This document shows, in pieces, positions 44,406 to 53,638 of a DNA stretch of 64,000 nt. The notes under the pieces are model-generated. The model had not been told where the DNA came from and did not search any database. It saw nothing but the letters and a program-made list of their open reading frames with translations. The stretch's first letter is position 1. Each line of letters opens with the position of its first letter. Source of the DNA: an uncultured Armatimonadota bacterium (lineage in GTDB: Bacteria > Armatimonadota > Fimbriimonadia > Fimbriimonadales > Fimbriimonadaceae); NCBI GenBank assembly GCA_903927025.1, contig CAIYLG010000014.1, positions 1-64,000 on the forward strand. The letters are read 5' to 3'. Made by a program: the position numbers and the translations under genes.

Positions 44406-45509
44406 ATGCTCAGCAACTTCTTTCACTCCAACTACATCAGCATGTACGACTTCGGGCCCCAGCATCCGCTAAAGCCCGTCCGTCTCGCGCGCACGATGGA
44501 GTTGCTGAATCGATACGGTGTTGAGTCGGTTGACCCAGGAATTGGGTCTGACGTCAACGAGTTTGACCCTGGGCTTCGATTCGAGAAGGAGCTGCTGCGG
44601 GTTCACGATGCGGAATACGTGGAAGTTGTGAAGGCACTGTCATTAGGGCAGGTGACAGCCGATCCATACCAGTACGGGCTTGCGAAGGGTGACACCCCTC
44701 ACTTTAGGGGAATGTTCGATGCCGCTCTCGCTTACACAGCATGTACGGTGGAAGCTGCGAAGCGAGTCGCAGCCGGTGCCCCCATCGCCTTTGCCATCGG
44801 TGGAGGACTTCATCATGCCCACCGAAATCGAGCCAGCGGCTTCTGCGTCTTTAACGACGCTTCGGTTGCCTGCGACATCCTTTTGGAGAAATTTGACCGT
44901 GTCGCCTATGTCGACATCGACGTTCACCACGGCGATGGAGTCCAGTGGATGTTCTTTGATGACCCTAGGGTGTTGACCTGCAGCATTCATGAGGAGGGGC
45001 GGACCCTCTTTCCCGGTACCGGTGGACTACATGAAACTGGCGCCGCCCACACCAGCCTCAATGTCCCCATCCAGGCGAGAACGACCGGCGACGTTTGGCT
45101 AAGCGCTTTCCTGCGAACCATTCCTTTGGCGGTCGAGAAGTTTGGCGCCCAGGCTATCGTTCTTCAGCTTGGCACCGATACTCACGAGGCGGACCCGCTC
45201 GGCCATGTCCGCTGCCGTCAGCAGGATTGGCTGGCGGCAGTGAGGGAAGTGGCGAGTTGGAAGCTGCCCATTGTTGCGGTTGGCGGCGGAGGCTACAACC
45301 TCACCACCGTTCCCAGAATGTGGGCCTCCGCCTGCCTTACTCTGGGTGGCCAAGAGTTCGACGACAGAATCCCAAAGGACCTCGCCGACAAATGGAACAT
45401 GCCGACCTTCTCCGACGCCCCCAGCGAAACCCGAGAAATTGGAAAGGAGTATGCCGACGGGGTTGTTGATTGGCTGTTAGAAAACCACGTTCCGCAGATC
45501 GGAAGGTGA
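44406..45509 (+). CDS. Histone-deacetylase-family (AcuC-type) deacetylase
   Basis: This 367-residue zinc-dependent deacylase of the arginase/deacetylase fold has [20 protein letters not shown] (paired His 136-137), [10 protein letters not shown] (zinc ligands D172 and H174), [12 protein letters not shown] (third Asp) and VGGGGYN (Tyr). In bacteria AcuC-type enzymes remove acetyl groups from lysines such as that of acetyl-CoA synthetase; here the partner is not encoded nearby, so the substrate is open. It is divergent from aroC. Confidence 0.9.
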   Translation: MLSNFFHSNYISMYDFGPQHPLKPVRLARTMELLNRYGVESVDPGIGSDVNEFDPGLRFEKELLRVHDAEYVEVVKALSLGQVTADPYQYGLAKGDTPHFRGMFDAALAYTACTVEAAKRVAAGAPIAFAIGGGLHHAHRNRASGFCVFNDASVACDILLEKFDRVAYVDIDVHHGDGVQWMFFDDPRVLTCSIHEEGRTLFPGTGGLHETGAAHTSLNVPIQARTTGDVWLSAFLRTIPLAVEKFGAQAIVLQLGTDTHEADPLGHVRCRQQDWLAAVREVASWKLPIVAVGGGGYNLTTVPRMWASACLTLGGQEFDDRIPKDLADKWNMPTFSDAPSETREIGKEYADGVVDWLLENHVPQIGR

Positions 45510-45529
45510 CAGGGGATTTACGCCATCCT

Positions 45530-45546
45530 TACGCGGTTGCCGCGTA
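45530..45546. terminator. Short GC-rich hairpin before the UPF0182 gene
   Basis: TACGCGG and CCGCGTA enclose the loop TTG. The right arm overlaps the TATGCT box, so the palindrome could end the upstream transcript or bind a regulator at the promoter. Confidence 0.35.
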
Positions 45547-45550
45547 TGCT
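45545..45550 (+). promoter_or_regulatory. TATGCT -10-like box before the UPF0182 gene
   Basis: TATGCT lies 8 bases before ATG 45559; no -35 match is visible upstream. Confidence 0.4.
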
Positions 45551-45558
45551 ATGGGTTA

Positions 45559-48387
45559 ATGCAAAACGATCCGGGTTCGCAGCGAATTCAGCTGGACCCT
45601 TCTCAGATCCAGCGGGTTACCAAAACAGGGAGAACCCTCCTCACGCTGGCACTGATCCTCTTCGGATTGGTTTCGTGCATCGTTCCGTACACGGATTTCT
45701 TGTGGTTTTCCCACGATGCACGGCATCCCGATGTTTTTGAGACAGCCTACGGCACCCGCGGTGTGCTCATGCTGCTCGCGTTTGTCCTGAGTTGGATCTT
45801 CATCTATTTCAATGTGAAGAAGGCGTTTAAGGTCAGCCTGATCTTCCTCCAGTCGCCGCAAGGTGGCAACCAGATGATGATGTCCAATCTCATCGATTGG
45901 ATCACACGTAAGGGAGCCGTCATCGTGAGCCTCGTCGCGCCTCTTCTCGCCTTCACGATGGCGACGGAGTTTTCGACCGAGTGGAACACGCTCCTACTTG
46001 CCAGGCATCCGCAGGTATTTGGAGTCAAGGACCCGATGCTGAACCTCGACTTAGGGTTCTATGTCTTCAGCCTTCCATGGTACAGGGCGCTGTCCAACTA
46101 TGTTTTCGGTGTGCTTCTCGTTACCACCATCATCTCAGTTGCCGTTTACATCGGCCTTCAGGCGCTAGCGCTGATCGCGAAGATTGAACTCAGCCGACCC
46201 CACATTCGAGCTCATATCAGCACGCTTGTCGGAATCTCGTTCATCAGCTATGCCGTCCAGGTTTGGCTCAAGACATACGAATATGGGCTGATCGACAGTG
46301 GGCACTTTACGGGCGCGGGTTACTCTGCCTCCTACCAATTTGGGTTCGAACGGCTACTGGCTGTGATCATTGGACTTGTGGGCTTTGCGTCAATTCTTGG
46401 CCAAAAGGTCGGTCGGCCCTACGCGGCTCCCTCCTATGGTGGCGTCGTGATCGCGGTTTTCTACCTGGTGGTGGTTCAGGGCGCGACGTTTGTGATCCAG
46501 CGCTTCGTGGTCGTGCCGGACCCATTCCGGAAGGAAGCTCAATACGCTCGACGGGCGATCGACATGACCCGCTTTGGATACGGGCTAGACAAGATCACCG
46601 CCCGAGATTGGGATCCCGTTGATGCACCCACAGCCGCACAGGTTGCCGACTCCAAGCAGACCTTGGACAACATGCGGCTTTGGGACCCAGAGGTGCTGAG
46701 GCACGCTCTGGAGGGACTCCAGAGTTTCAAGCAGTTCTATAGCTTCAACGACGTCGACATTGACCGGTACACGGTGAAGGGAAAGGAGACGATGCTCATG
46801 CTCTCACCGAGGGACATGAACGTAAACGGCCTCCCTGCACAGGCGCAGAACTGGGCTAACCAGCGGCTGCGCTACACCCACGGCTACGGCTTGACCATCT
46901 CCGAAGTTGATACCAGCACTGCAGATGGCCAACCGACCCTGCTGACGAAGGACATGCCGGTCCAGTCGATTCCCGATATCCCTGTCACCGAGCCTCGCAT
47001 CTACTTCAACAACATGCGGGACGAGGCCAACGACCCTGTGGACGAGTACGCGCTCGTAGATACGGGTCAGGCAGAGTTTGACTATCCGACGTCCGGAAAC
47101 AGCTCGGCCATTCACCAATGGGCGGGTGACCGAGGCGTTCCGATTGGTGGGCTCATCTCACGGCTTGCGTTCAGCATCCTTTTGGGAGACGGAAACCTCC
47201 TGATTTCAGGCAACGTGAAGGGGAACACCCGATTGCTGATGCGGCGCAATATTCTCGAGCGTGCCGGCAAGATCTATCCGTTCCTGCGGTTCGATCCAGA
47301 CCCTTACATCGTGGTGTCCAAGGGAAGAATGGTTTGGATCCTCGACGGCTACACCTCCAGCGACATGATTCCTTACTCGGAACGCACGGAGCTAAACCCT
47401 CGCGGCTCGCTCAACTACGTTCGAAACTCGGTGAAGATCGTGATCGACGCGTACACCGGAGAGTCCACCGCGTTTGCGATCGAGCCTGACGAGCCCCTTC
47501 TGAAGGCTTACCGACAGATCTATCCCGGTCTTGTCAAAAATCTCAACACGCTGCCCGACGGCCTAGCTGAGCACTTCCGTTATCCGGAGCAGCTGTTCCA
47601 GATGCAGTCTGCCAAGCTGCTCAACTACCATGCGACGGACACCACCGTTTTTCTGACCAAGTCAGACGCATGGGATATCGCCAGGGAGCGGGATCTGAAC
47701 GGTGACAAGGCGCCCATTCGACCTTACTACGTTCTGATGAAGCTTCGGCACGAAGCCAAACCGCAGTTTCAGCTCATTCTGCCGTTTACTCCGTACCAAA
47801 AGCCGAATATGAGCGGATGGCTGACGGCCCAGTGCGACCCTGGGGTTTACGGACAAATGAATCTCTACCGGTTCAAGGGACCACTTCCGAAGGGACCTGA
47901 ACTGATGGAGGCGGACTTCAGCAGCACCCCGGCGATCAGCTACATCAACCGCCAGTATCGAAATGACCAAAGCGACGTCATCGTCGGCAATCTTCTTGTC
48001 ATTCCGATTGGCAAGAGCGTGATGTACTCCGAGTCGCTGTTCCTTCAGAGCAAGACTCAGGGGATTCAGGCGGTACCCAAGCTGTTCCGCGTGATCCTTG
48101 CGTTGAATAACAAAGTGGTGGTTGGGGAAACATACACTGACGCGCTGAAGCAACTGTTCCAATCTGAAGTAGCACCCGCTACCAACGCAGAGGTCCAGAC
48201 GCCGTCTCAAGCAAGTGCTCCGCCCGTCTCAACGCAGCCTACTGCGCAGACGATTGCGACAGCGAAGAATGCCCTGGAACTGTTCGATCAGGCGAATACG
48301 GCATTGAAACAGGGAGACTTCGCCAAGTACGGAGAGCTTCAGAAGCGACTGCGCAAGCAGTTAGCGGATCTCGCCGCTAAGCCATAA
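45559..48387 (+). CDS. UPF0182 family integral membrane protein
   Basis: This 942-residue protein has seven predicted N-terminal helices in the first 310 residues (for example LLTLALILFGLVSCIVPYTD, FGVLLVTTIISVAVYIG, ERLLAVIIGLVGFASILG) and a large extracytoplasmic domain with family blocks QRFVVVPDPFRKEAQYARRA, LGDGNLLISGNVKGNTRLL, SRGR-like VSKGRMVWILDGYT and PRGSLNYVRNSVK. The Ala/Gln-rich linker is followed by a short C-terminal coiled helix (DQANTALKQGDFAKYGELQK). Function is unknown; the family occurs in actinobacteria, cyanobacteria and related phyla. Confidence 0.9.
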   Translation: MQNDPGSQRIQLDPSQIQRVTKTGRTLLTLALILFGLVSCIVPYTDFLWFSHDARHPDVFETAYGTRGVLMLLAFVLSWIFIYFNVKKAFKVSLIFLQSPQGGNQMMMSNLIDWITRKGAVIVSLVAPLLAFTMATEFSTEWNTLLLARHPQVFGVKDPMLNLDLGFYVFSLPWYRALSNYVFGVLLVTTIISVAVYIGLQALALIAKIELSRPHIRAHISTLVGISFISYAVQVWLKTYEYGLIDSGHFTGAGYSASYQFGFERLLAVIIGLVGFASILGQKVGRPYAAPSYGGVVIAVFYLVVVQGATFVIQRFVVVPDPFRKEAQYARRAIDMTRFGYGLDKITARDWDPVDAPTAAQVADSKQTLDNMRLWDPEVLRHALEGLQSFKQFYSFNDVDIDRYTVKGKETMLMLSPRDMNVNGLPAQAQNWANQRLRYTHGYGLTISEVDTSTADGQPTLLTKDMPVQSIPDIPVTEPRIYFNNMRDEANDPVDEYALVDTGQAEFDYPTSGNSSAIHQWAGDRGVPIGGLISRLAFSILLGDGNLLISGNVKGNTRLLMRRNILERAGKIYPFLRFDPDPYIVVSKGRMVWILDGYTSSDMIPYSERTELNPRGSLNYVRNSVKIVIDAYTGESTAFAIEPDEPLLKAYRQIYPGLVKNLNTLPDGLAEHFRYPEQLFQMQSAKLLNYHATDTTVFLTKSDAWDIARERDLNGDKAPIRPYYVLMKLRHEAKPQFQLILPFTPYQKPNMSGWLTAQCDPGVYGQMNLYRFKGPLPKGPELMEADFSSTPAISYINRQYRNDQSDVIVGNLLVIPIGKSVMYSESLFLQSKTQGIQAVPKLFRVILALNNKVVVGETYTDALKQLFQSEVAPATNAEVQTPSQASAPPVSTQPTAQTIATAKNALELFDQANTALKQGDFAKYGELQKRLRKQLADLAAKP

Positions 48388-48388
48388 T
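48383..48388 (+). promoter_or_regulatory. CATAAT -10-like box before tyrA
   Basis: CATAAT overlaps the end of the UPF0182 gene and lies 7 bases before ATG 48396, suggesting a start for the tyrA-aroA-cmk transcript. Confidence 0.45.
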
Positions 48389-48395
48389 CGTCTCT

Positions 48396-49211
48396 ATGAC
48401 CGTTGGCATCGTGGGGCTGGGCCTAATTGGAGGATCCATCGGCCTTGCCCTGCGAGAGCCGGGCAGGACGGTGATCGGCTGCGACGTCAGTCCCGCTTCC
48501 GAGAAGACCGCCCTCGACCGATTCTGTGTTGACCGCATCTCTACATTCGAAGAAACCGCCTCTGCCGACCTCGTTTTTGTCGCGGTGCCTCCAGGTGCCG
48601 TCGTGGACACCCTAGAACGATTGAAATCGGTAAAGGGAGCGGAGACAGTAGTTGCCGACTGCACAAGTGCCAAGGGGGAAGTGCAGGCTTGGGCAGAACG
48701 GGAGAAAGACCCCCATTTCATTATCTCGCACCCGATGGCTGGGCATGAGAAGTCTGGGGCGGCCTACGCCTCCGCGTGGATGTTCCGGAGCGCCAAGTGG
48801 ATTCTGAGTCCCCAGCCGTGGAACACCAAGTCCTGCCTCAAGCTCGTCGAGCAGGCAGTGAAGGACATGGGCGCCGTGCCGGTTCGAATGGATCCTGCCG
48901 AGCACGATCGCGAGATCGCTCGGGTCAGCCACCTTCCGCATGCGTTTGCTGCAGTGCTTGTCCTGTTGAAGGCCGGCAACTCGGCAATTGACGTGTCTGG
49001 CGGTTCTTGGCGGGACCTGACGCGGGTGGCGGGCGTGGATCCACAGCTCTGGACGCAAATATTTATGGCAAATCGATCCGAGATCTCGAAAGCTTTGGCT
49101 GAAGCAGAGGTGCATATCGCCAAGCTCAAAACAGACCTTGATTCCGCTGACGCGGCATCGGTTGAGGCGTTTTTCAAGGCCGCTCGCACCGCCAAGCAGG
49201 GTGGGGAATGA
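48396..49211 (+). CDS. tyrA: Prephenate dehydrogenase
   Basis: This 271-residue NAD-dependent enzyme converts prephenate to 4-hydroxyphenylpyruvate for tyrosine. It has the nucleotide motif GLGLIGGS (7-14), CTSAKGE, the catalytic His block SHPMAGHEKSG and the C-terminal helical dimer domain with SHLPHAFAAVL. No chorismate mutase or ACT domain is attached. Its stop overlaps aroA by 4 bases (ATGA). Confidence 0.93.
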   Translation: MTVGIVGLGLIGGSIGLALREPGRTVIGCDVSPASEKTALDRFCVDRISTFEETASADLVFVAVPPGAVVDTLERLKSVKGAETVVADCTSAKGEVQAWAEREKDPHFIISHPMAGHEKSGAAYASAWMFRSAKWILSPQPWNTKSCLKLVEQAVKDMGAVPVRMDPAEHDREIARVSHLPHAFAAVLVLLKAGNSAIDVSGGSWRDLTRVAGVDPQLWTQIFMANRSEISKALAEAEVHIAKLKTDLDSADAASVEAFFKAARTAKQGGE

Positions 49212-50497
49212 CGCTCACCATTCATCGAGTCGCTTCGTTGGAAGGGGAGCTGCGTGCGCCAAGCGATAAGTCTCTCACCCACCGGTCCTATATGTTTGCC
49301 GGCCTGGCCAGCGGACCGTCTCGTGTGACCCATCCGCTCCGAGGAGAAGACTGCGAATCCACGCTGCGCTGCATGGGACAGTTGGGTCTTCAACATGAGT
49401 GGCTGTCTGAAACGGAAGTGCTGCTCACCCCAGCTGCCAGGTGGTCCCAGCCTACTGAGCCCCTGGATTGTGGAAACAGCGGCACCACGATGCGACTGCT
49501 GAGTGGACTCCTCGCCTCGAGAGAACTCGACTGCACACTGATTGGAGATGCCTCACTCTCTAAGCGCCCGATGAAGCGAATCGGCACGCCGCTTCGGTCA
49601 ATGGGTGCGACTTTTGAGGGAGATACACCTCCCGTTCGCATCCTCGGAGGGAATCTCAAAGGGATTGTCTACGATAGTCCGGTGGCAAGCGCCCAGATCA
49701 AAAGCTGCTGCCTCCTTGCTGGCCTAGGTGCCGAGGGCGATACGATCGTTCGTGAGCCGAGCCTCAGCCGAGATCACACGGAGCGGATGCTTTTGGCGAT
49801 GGGTGCCTCCGTGGTGCGTGGAGTTCTGGAAGATGGAAGGTCCACCTCGGGGATCAGTCCAACAGACGCTCTATCTCCTTTCGAATTTTCGGTTCCTGCT
49901 GATATCAGCAGCGCCGCGTTCTTCATCGTCGCGGCAGCCATCCTTCCGCAGGCGCGGTTGGTATTGCGAGACCTTAGCGTCAACCCCACCCGAACCGGCA
50001 TCTTCGATGTCCTTGAGCAGTGTCGAGTACCGTTCGATCTCGGTGAAGAGCGTTCTGAGCTTGGTGAGCCGGTTGCGGACGCAGTCGTAGGTTGGGCAAG
50101 AGATCCTCTGCCCTTCGAAATCTCCGGACCGCTGGTGCCGCGCCTGATCGATGAGATTCCGGTGATGGCGGTTCTAGCCACCCAGTGCTTGGGGACCAGC
50201 ATCATTCGCGATGCGCGAGAGCTTCGAGTGAAGGAAAGCGATCGGATCGAACTTGTCGCCAATGGTCTGCGCGCGATGGGTGCGACCGTGGAGACATTTG
50301 AAGATGGGATGGCAATCAGCGGTCCTACCGCGCTTTCTGGTGCCACGATTGATGCCCATGGCGACCATCGAATCGCAATGGCATTCGCGATTGCCGGACT
50401 GATTGCAGAAGGAACCACCACGATTACGGGAGCCGACGCGATTGCGACCAGCTATCCCAATTTTGAATCCGATTTGATGAGGCTCACTATTGTCTAA
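49208..50497 (+). CDS. aroA: 3-phosphoshikimate 1-carboxyvinyltransferase (EPSP synthase)
   Basis: This 429-residue enzyme joins PEP and shikimate 3-phosphate. It has PSDKSLTHRSYMFAGLASG, DCGNSGTTMRLLSGLLA, the LGDASLSKRPM-like block GDASLSKRPMKRIG, SAQIKSCCLLAGL, DISSAAFFIVAAAI and RELRVKESDRI. Length is normal. It overlaps tyrA by 4 bases and cmk by 8 bases, forming the tyrA-aroA-cmk cluster known from many bacteria. Confidence 0.96.
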   Translation: MTLTIHRVASLEGELRAPSDKSLTHRSYMFAGLASGPSRVTHPLRGEDCESTLRCMGQLGLQHEWLSETEVLLTPAARWSQPTEPLDCGNSGTTMRLLSGLLASRELDCTLIGDASLSKRPMKRIGTPLRSMGATFEGDTPPVRILGGNLKGIVYDSPVASAQIKSCCLLAGLGAEGDTIVREPSLSRDHTERMLLAMGASVVRGVLEDGRSTSGISPTDALSPFEFSVPADISSAAFFIVAAAILPQARLVLRDLSVNPTRTGIFDVLEQCRVPFDLGEERSELGEPVADAVVGWARDPLPFEISGPLVPRLIDEIPVMAVLATQCLGTSIIRDARELRVKESDRIELVANGLRAMGATVETFEDGMAISGPTALSGATIDAHGDHRIAMAFAIAGLIAEGTTTITGADAIATSYPNFESDLMRLTIV

Positions 50498-51155
50498 AGA
50501 CTTGAAAAAGATTGTCGTTGCCATTGACGGACCAGCCGGAGCGGGGAAGAGTACGGTCTCCAAAGCGCTTGCCAAGGATCTCGGACTCAGCTACCTGGAC
50601 ACCGGCGCTATGTATCGGTCGCTGGCACTCAAGGCACAGAGACTAGGACTAGTGGGTGCAGACGAAGAAGGCGTGGCCAGCCTTATGTCGACCACCTCAA
50701 TCACCTTTGGCACCGGGGACCCTCAGCCCGTATTCTTGGATGGAGAAGAGGTCACTGCGGACATTCGCACTGCGGAAGTCAGTGAATTCGCCAGTGCCAT
50801 CAGTGCTCACTCTTCGGTTCGACGGGCATTGGTCGCGCGGCAGCAGGATCTGGTTGCCACGGGAGGCGTGATCCTTGAAGGTCGGGATGCTACGACGGTG
50901 ATTGCCCCAAATGCAGATCTCAAGATCTATCTCACCGCCTCTTTAGAGGAGCGAGCTAGAAGACGCCGGATCGAATTTGAACAGAAAGGCGAGACTGGAG
51001 ACTTCGAAACGGTACGGCAACAGATCGAAAACCGAGATCATCGGGATATCACCCGAAACGACAGCCCGCTGCGAGTTGCCGAAGATGCAGTCATCGTAGA
51101 AAGCGGTGGCGTTCCAGTTGATCAGGTTATCGCCCGAATCAAGGAGCTTCTGTAA
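50490..51155 (+). CDS. cmk: Cytidylate kinase
   Basis: This 221-residue P-loop kinase phosphorylates CMP and dCMP. GPAGAGKS is at 14-21, followed by LGLSYLDTGAMYRSLAL, EGRDATTVIAPNADLKIYLT and the lid ARRRRIEFEQKGE. Start is TTG 50490 inside the aroA end. The typical next gene in this order, rpsA, is missing; dapA follows instead after 55 bases. Confidence 0.95.
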   Translation: MSKDLKKIVVAIDGPAGAGKSTVSKALAKDLGLSYLDTGAMYRSLALKAQRLGLVGADEEGVASLMSTTSITFGTGDPQPVFLDGEEVTADIRTAEVSEFASAISAHSSVRRALVARQQDLVATGGVILEGRDATTVIAPNADLKIYLTASLEERARRRRIEFEQKGETGDFETVRQQIENRDHRDITRNDSPLRVAEDAVIVESGGVPVDQVIARIKELL

Positions 51156-51199
51156 GGTTCTGTCAGCCGCATACGTTTAGAGTGCGGTACAACGCTTGT

Positions 51200-51205
51200 T
51201 AGATT
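51200..51205 (+). promoter_or_regulatory. TAGATT -10-like box before dapA
   Basis: TAGATT is 5 bases before ATG 51211. It supports that start rather than the in-frame TTG at 51196. Confidence 0.4.
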
Positions 51206-51210
51206 CCACT

Positions 51211-52098
51211 ATGGGTGCATTTTTCGGTCCGAGAGATTGGGGCACGCTTCTCACAGCGATGCTCACGCCGTTCCACAGCGACGGCAGCGTGAACTATTCA
51301 GAGGCCGCTCGCCTCGCGGAATACCTTGTTGACGAACAGAAGAACGATGGTCTGGTCGTGAACGGAACGACTGGCGAATCGCCAACACTGTCTGAAGAAG
51401 AGAAGCTCAAGCTTCTCGAAGTGGTCCTCGAAACGGTCGGAGATCGGGCTGCGATCTTGTTCGGCGCAGGCTCCTACAACACGGCTGAATCCGTCCACAT
51501 GACCCGTGAGGCAGAAAAGCTTGGCGCGCACGGCATTATGCTGGTGAATCCGTATTACAACCGACCGGGCCAGGAAGGCTTGTACGCTCACTTCTCAACC
51601 GTAGCCAAGGAAACGGGACTGCCGGTTCTTCTTTACAACATCATGCCTCGCAGCGCCATCAATCTAGAGACCCCAACCCTGTTGAGACTCGCTGAAATTC
51701 CCAACATCGTTGGTGTGAAGGAAGCCAGCGGAAGCATTCCGCAGATCACGGATGTTTGCGCTCAGGCTCCAGCAGGCTTCCGAGTCTATAGCGGAGACGA
51801 CGGTCTTACGCTCCCTATTCTCAGTGTTGGCGGATGCGGAATCGTCAGCGTTGCCGCCCACGTTGTGGGAGCCAAGATCAAGCAGATGTGCGAAATCTTC
51901 CTCGCCGATCCGGTCGGGGCCAAGAAGCTGCACCACGAATTGATTCCCGTCTACAAAGCTCTGTTCTCTGCGCCAAGCCCGGTGCCGGTGAAATACGCCA
52001 CGAGCCTCAAGGGGTTTGATTGTGAGCAGGTTCGCCTTCCGCTGGTTCAGCTTAACGATGCTGAGAAGAAGGTTGTCCGAGACGCTTTGAGCTTATAG
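51211..52098 (+). CDS. dapA: 4-hydroxy-tetrahydrodipicolinate synthase
   Basis: This 295-residue (beta/alpha)8 aldolase condenses pyruvate with aspartate semialdehyde, the first step of the lysine and diaminopimelate branch. It has VVNGTTGESPTLSEEEKL, NPYYNRPGQEGLYAHF, YNIMPRSAIN with the catalytic Tyr, and the Schiff-base Lys in VGVKEASGS (K170). It pairs functionally with lysA at 14623. A stable hairpin begins directly after its stop. Confidence 0.95.
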   Translation: MGAFFGPRDWGTLLTAMLTPFHSDGSVNYSEAARLAEYLVDEQKNDGLVVNGTTGESPTLSEEEKLKLLEVVLETVGDRAAILFGAGSYNTAESVHMTREAEKLGAHGIMLVNPYYNRPGQEGLYAHFSTVAKETGLPVLLYNIMPRSAINLETPTLLRLAEIPNIVGVKEASGSIPQITDVCAQAPAGFRVYSGDDGLTLPILSVGGCGIVSVAAHVVGAKIKQMCEIFLADPVGAKKLHHELIPVYKALFSAPSPVPVKYATSLKGFDCEQVRLPLVQLNDAEKKVVRDALSL

Positions 52099-52132
52099 TC
52101 GAGAATTCTGTTCAATCTTGTTGAACTCTCGA
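52099..52132 (+). terminator. Nested hairpin after dapA
   Basis: The outer stem TCGAGA/TCTCGA (52099-52104, 52127-52132) encloses the inner stem GTTCAA/TTGAAC (52110-52115, 52121-52126). It starts at the base after the stop codon. No T tract follows. Confidence 0.5.
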
Positions 52133-52158
52133 GATCTGCGAGGACACTAACTCCCTGA

Positions 52159-52183
52159 AGCGGAATTCTTTCCGCTCCAGGAG
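52159..52183 (+). promoter_or_regulatory. Leader hairpin and Shine-Dalgarno of the first DUF4139 gene
   Basis: AGCGGAA (52159-52165) pairs with TTCCGCT (52170-52176), and the ribosome site AGGAG (52179-52183) follows 2 bases later, 5 bases before ATG 52189. The hairpin could modulate access to the site. Unlike many genes here, this one has a clear leader. Confidence 0.45.
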
Positions 52184-52188
52184 TCTGA

Positions 52189-53592
52189 ATGATAGGTTTT
52201 CTCGCGGTGGCTGCCTTGGCAGCTTCGACTTCTCAAACCGAAATTACCGTTTACAATGCCGGCTTTGGGCTCGTCAAAGAGTCAAGAAAGCTTGCAGTGA
52301 AAAAGGGTCGGCAATCGTTGGCCATTCAAGATGTGCCTTCGCAGATCAACCCGACGAGCGTGGCGATCAAGCCGCTGGCCGGCAAGGCTCCCTTCTCGCT
52401 CCTTGAGCAGAACTATGAGTACGACCTCATCAGCACTCAAGCGATCCTGAATAAGTCGGTAGGTCAGGAGGTGCGGTTCGTCCGAACGATCGGCCAAAAG
52501 AAGGAAGTCTTGACGGGCACTCTACTCAGTGCCCCGACCGCCATTGTTTCAAGCGGCGGTGCCTCTCAGCCAACCTACAACGGGATGGTCATCCGCACCG
52601 ATGACAACAGAATCGTTCTGGACCCAACTGGAGAAATTGAGGTCAGGGCGATCCCGCCCGGGCTTATCAGTCGCCCCACCCTGACTTGGGACGTGGACTC
52701 CCCTGGAACCGGAATGGAGGATGTTGAACTCAGCTACATCACCAACGGATTAGGCTGGGATGCCAACTACGTGCTCACCCTCAACAGTAAGGGTGGTGCC
52801 GATCTGCAGGGATGGGTCACGCTGAACAACACAAGCGGTGCCACTTGGAAGGACGCACGCCTAAAGCTGCTCGCAGGCAACGTCAACGTTGTCCAAGCGA
52901 AAGCTCCTGTTGAGTTGGGCGTGGTAACCAAATCCGACGCTGTTGCCGCCGCCCCTGCGTTTGCGGAGCAGGCGCTCTTCGAGTATCACCTTTACACGCT
53001 TCAGCGCCCCACCACCTTGCGAAACAACGAGACCAAGCAGATTTCGCTTCTAGAGGGGCACGGTGTAAGTGTCACCAAGAAGCTGATTATCGATAGCATT
53101 GATGGCCAGTACCACCCAGGTGAGGGAGAGGTCGGCACTGGGGATATTAAGCCGGATGTGAGGCTGGAGTTTGTCAATTCCGCAACCAACGGACTGGGGA
53201 TGCCGCTTCCGAAAGGGAGCTTCCGTGTGTACCAGCGCGATAAGTCGGGCTCGGTGCAGATGCTTGGCGAGGACAGCAATGACCACACCCCACGAAATGA
53301 GAAGATCGCCCTGAACGTGGGGACCTCTTTTGATGTCGTCGCCACGCGAAAGCGCCTGGCCTACAAAGTGATCAACCACCGGCGCTATCGCGAGGAGTTT
53401 TCCATCGAGGTGCGAAACCGCAAGACAGAGCCAGAGACAGTCTATGTATTTGAGAGGCACTACGGAGATTGGCGCATTACTGCGGAGACACAGCCCTATA
53501 CCAAGTTGGATTCCAACACGGCTCAGTTCGTCGTGACCCTGAAGCCCAACGAATCCAAGACTGTGACCTACTCCGTGGATACAAGGTGGTAA
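52189..53592 (+). CDS. DUF4139-domain exported protein, first of three
   Basis: This 467-residue protein has a short signal peptide (IGFLAVAALAAS), then an N-terminal beta domain beginning with VYNAGFGLVKESRKL, the block GMVIRTDDNRIVLDPTGEIE, and the DUF4139 core (WVTLNNTSGATWKDARLKL, FEYHLYTLQRPTTLRNNETK, RVYQRDKSGSVQMLGED). It ends with PNESKTVTYSVDTRW. The function is unknown; a secreted, non-enzymatic, mucoidy/surface-related role is sometimes guessed. It is the most divergent of the three paralogues. Confidence 0.85.
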   Translation: MIGFLAVAALAASTSQTEITVYNAGFGLVKESRKLAVKKGRQSLAIQDVPSQINPTSVAIKPLAGKAPFSLLEQNYEYDLISTQAILNKSVGQEVRFVRTIGQKKEVLTGTLLSAPTAIVSSGGASQPTYNGMVIRTDDNRIVLDPTGEIEVRAIPPGLISRPTLTWDVDSPGTGMEDVELSYITNGLGWDANYVLTLNSKGGADLQGWVTLNNTSGATWKDARLKLLAGNVNVVQAKAPVELGVVTKSDAVAAAPAFAEQALFEYHLYTLQRPTTLRNNETKQISLLEGHGVSVTKKLIIDSIDGQYHPGEGEVGTGDIKPDVRLEFVNSATNGLGMPLPKGSFRVYQRDKSGSVQMLGEDSNDHTPRNEKIALNVGTSFDVVATRKRLAYKVINHRRYREEFSIEVRNRKTEPETVYVFERHYGDWRITAETQPYTKLDSNTAQFVVTLKPNESKTVTYSVDTRW

Positions 53593-53625
53593 ACCTGCGG
53601 TTCGCCTCTACTGGTTTCAAGATTG

Positions 53626-53633
53626 AAAGGAAG
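53626..53633 (+). promoter_or_regulatory. Shine-Dalgarno of the second DUF4139 gene
   Basis: AAAGGAAG lies 5 bases before ATG 53639 in the 46-base gap, implying translation from a polycistronic mRNA with the first paralogue. Confidence 0.5.
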
Positions 53634-53638
53634 AAGAT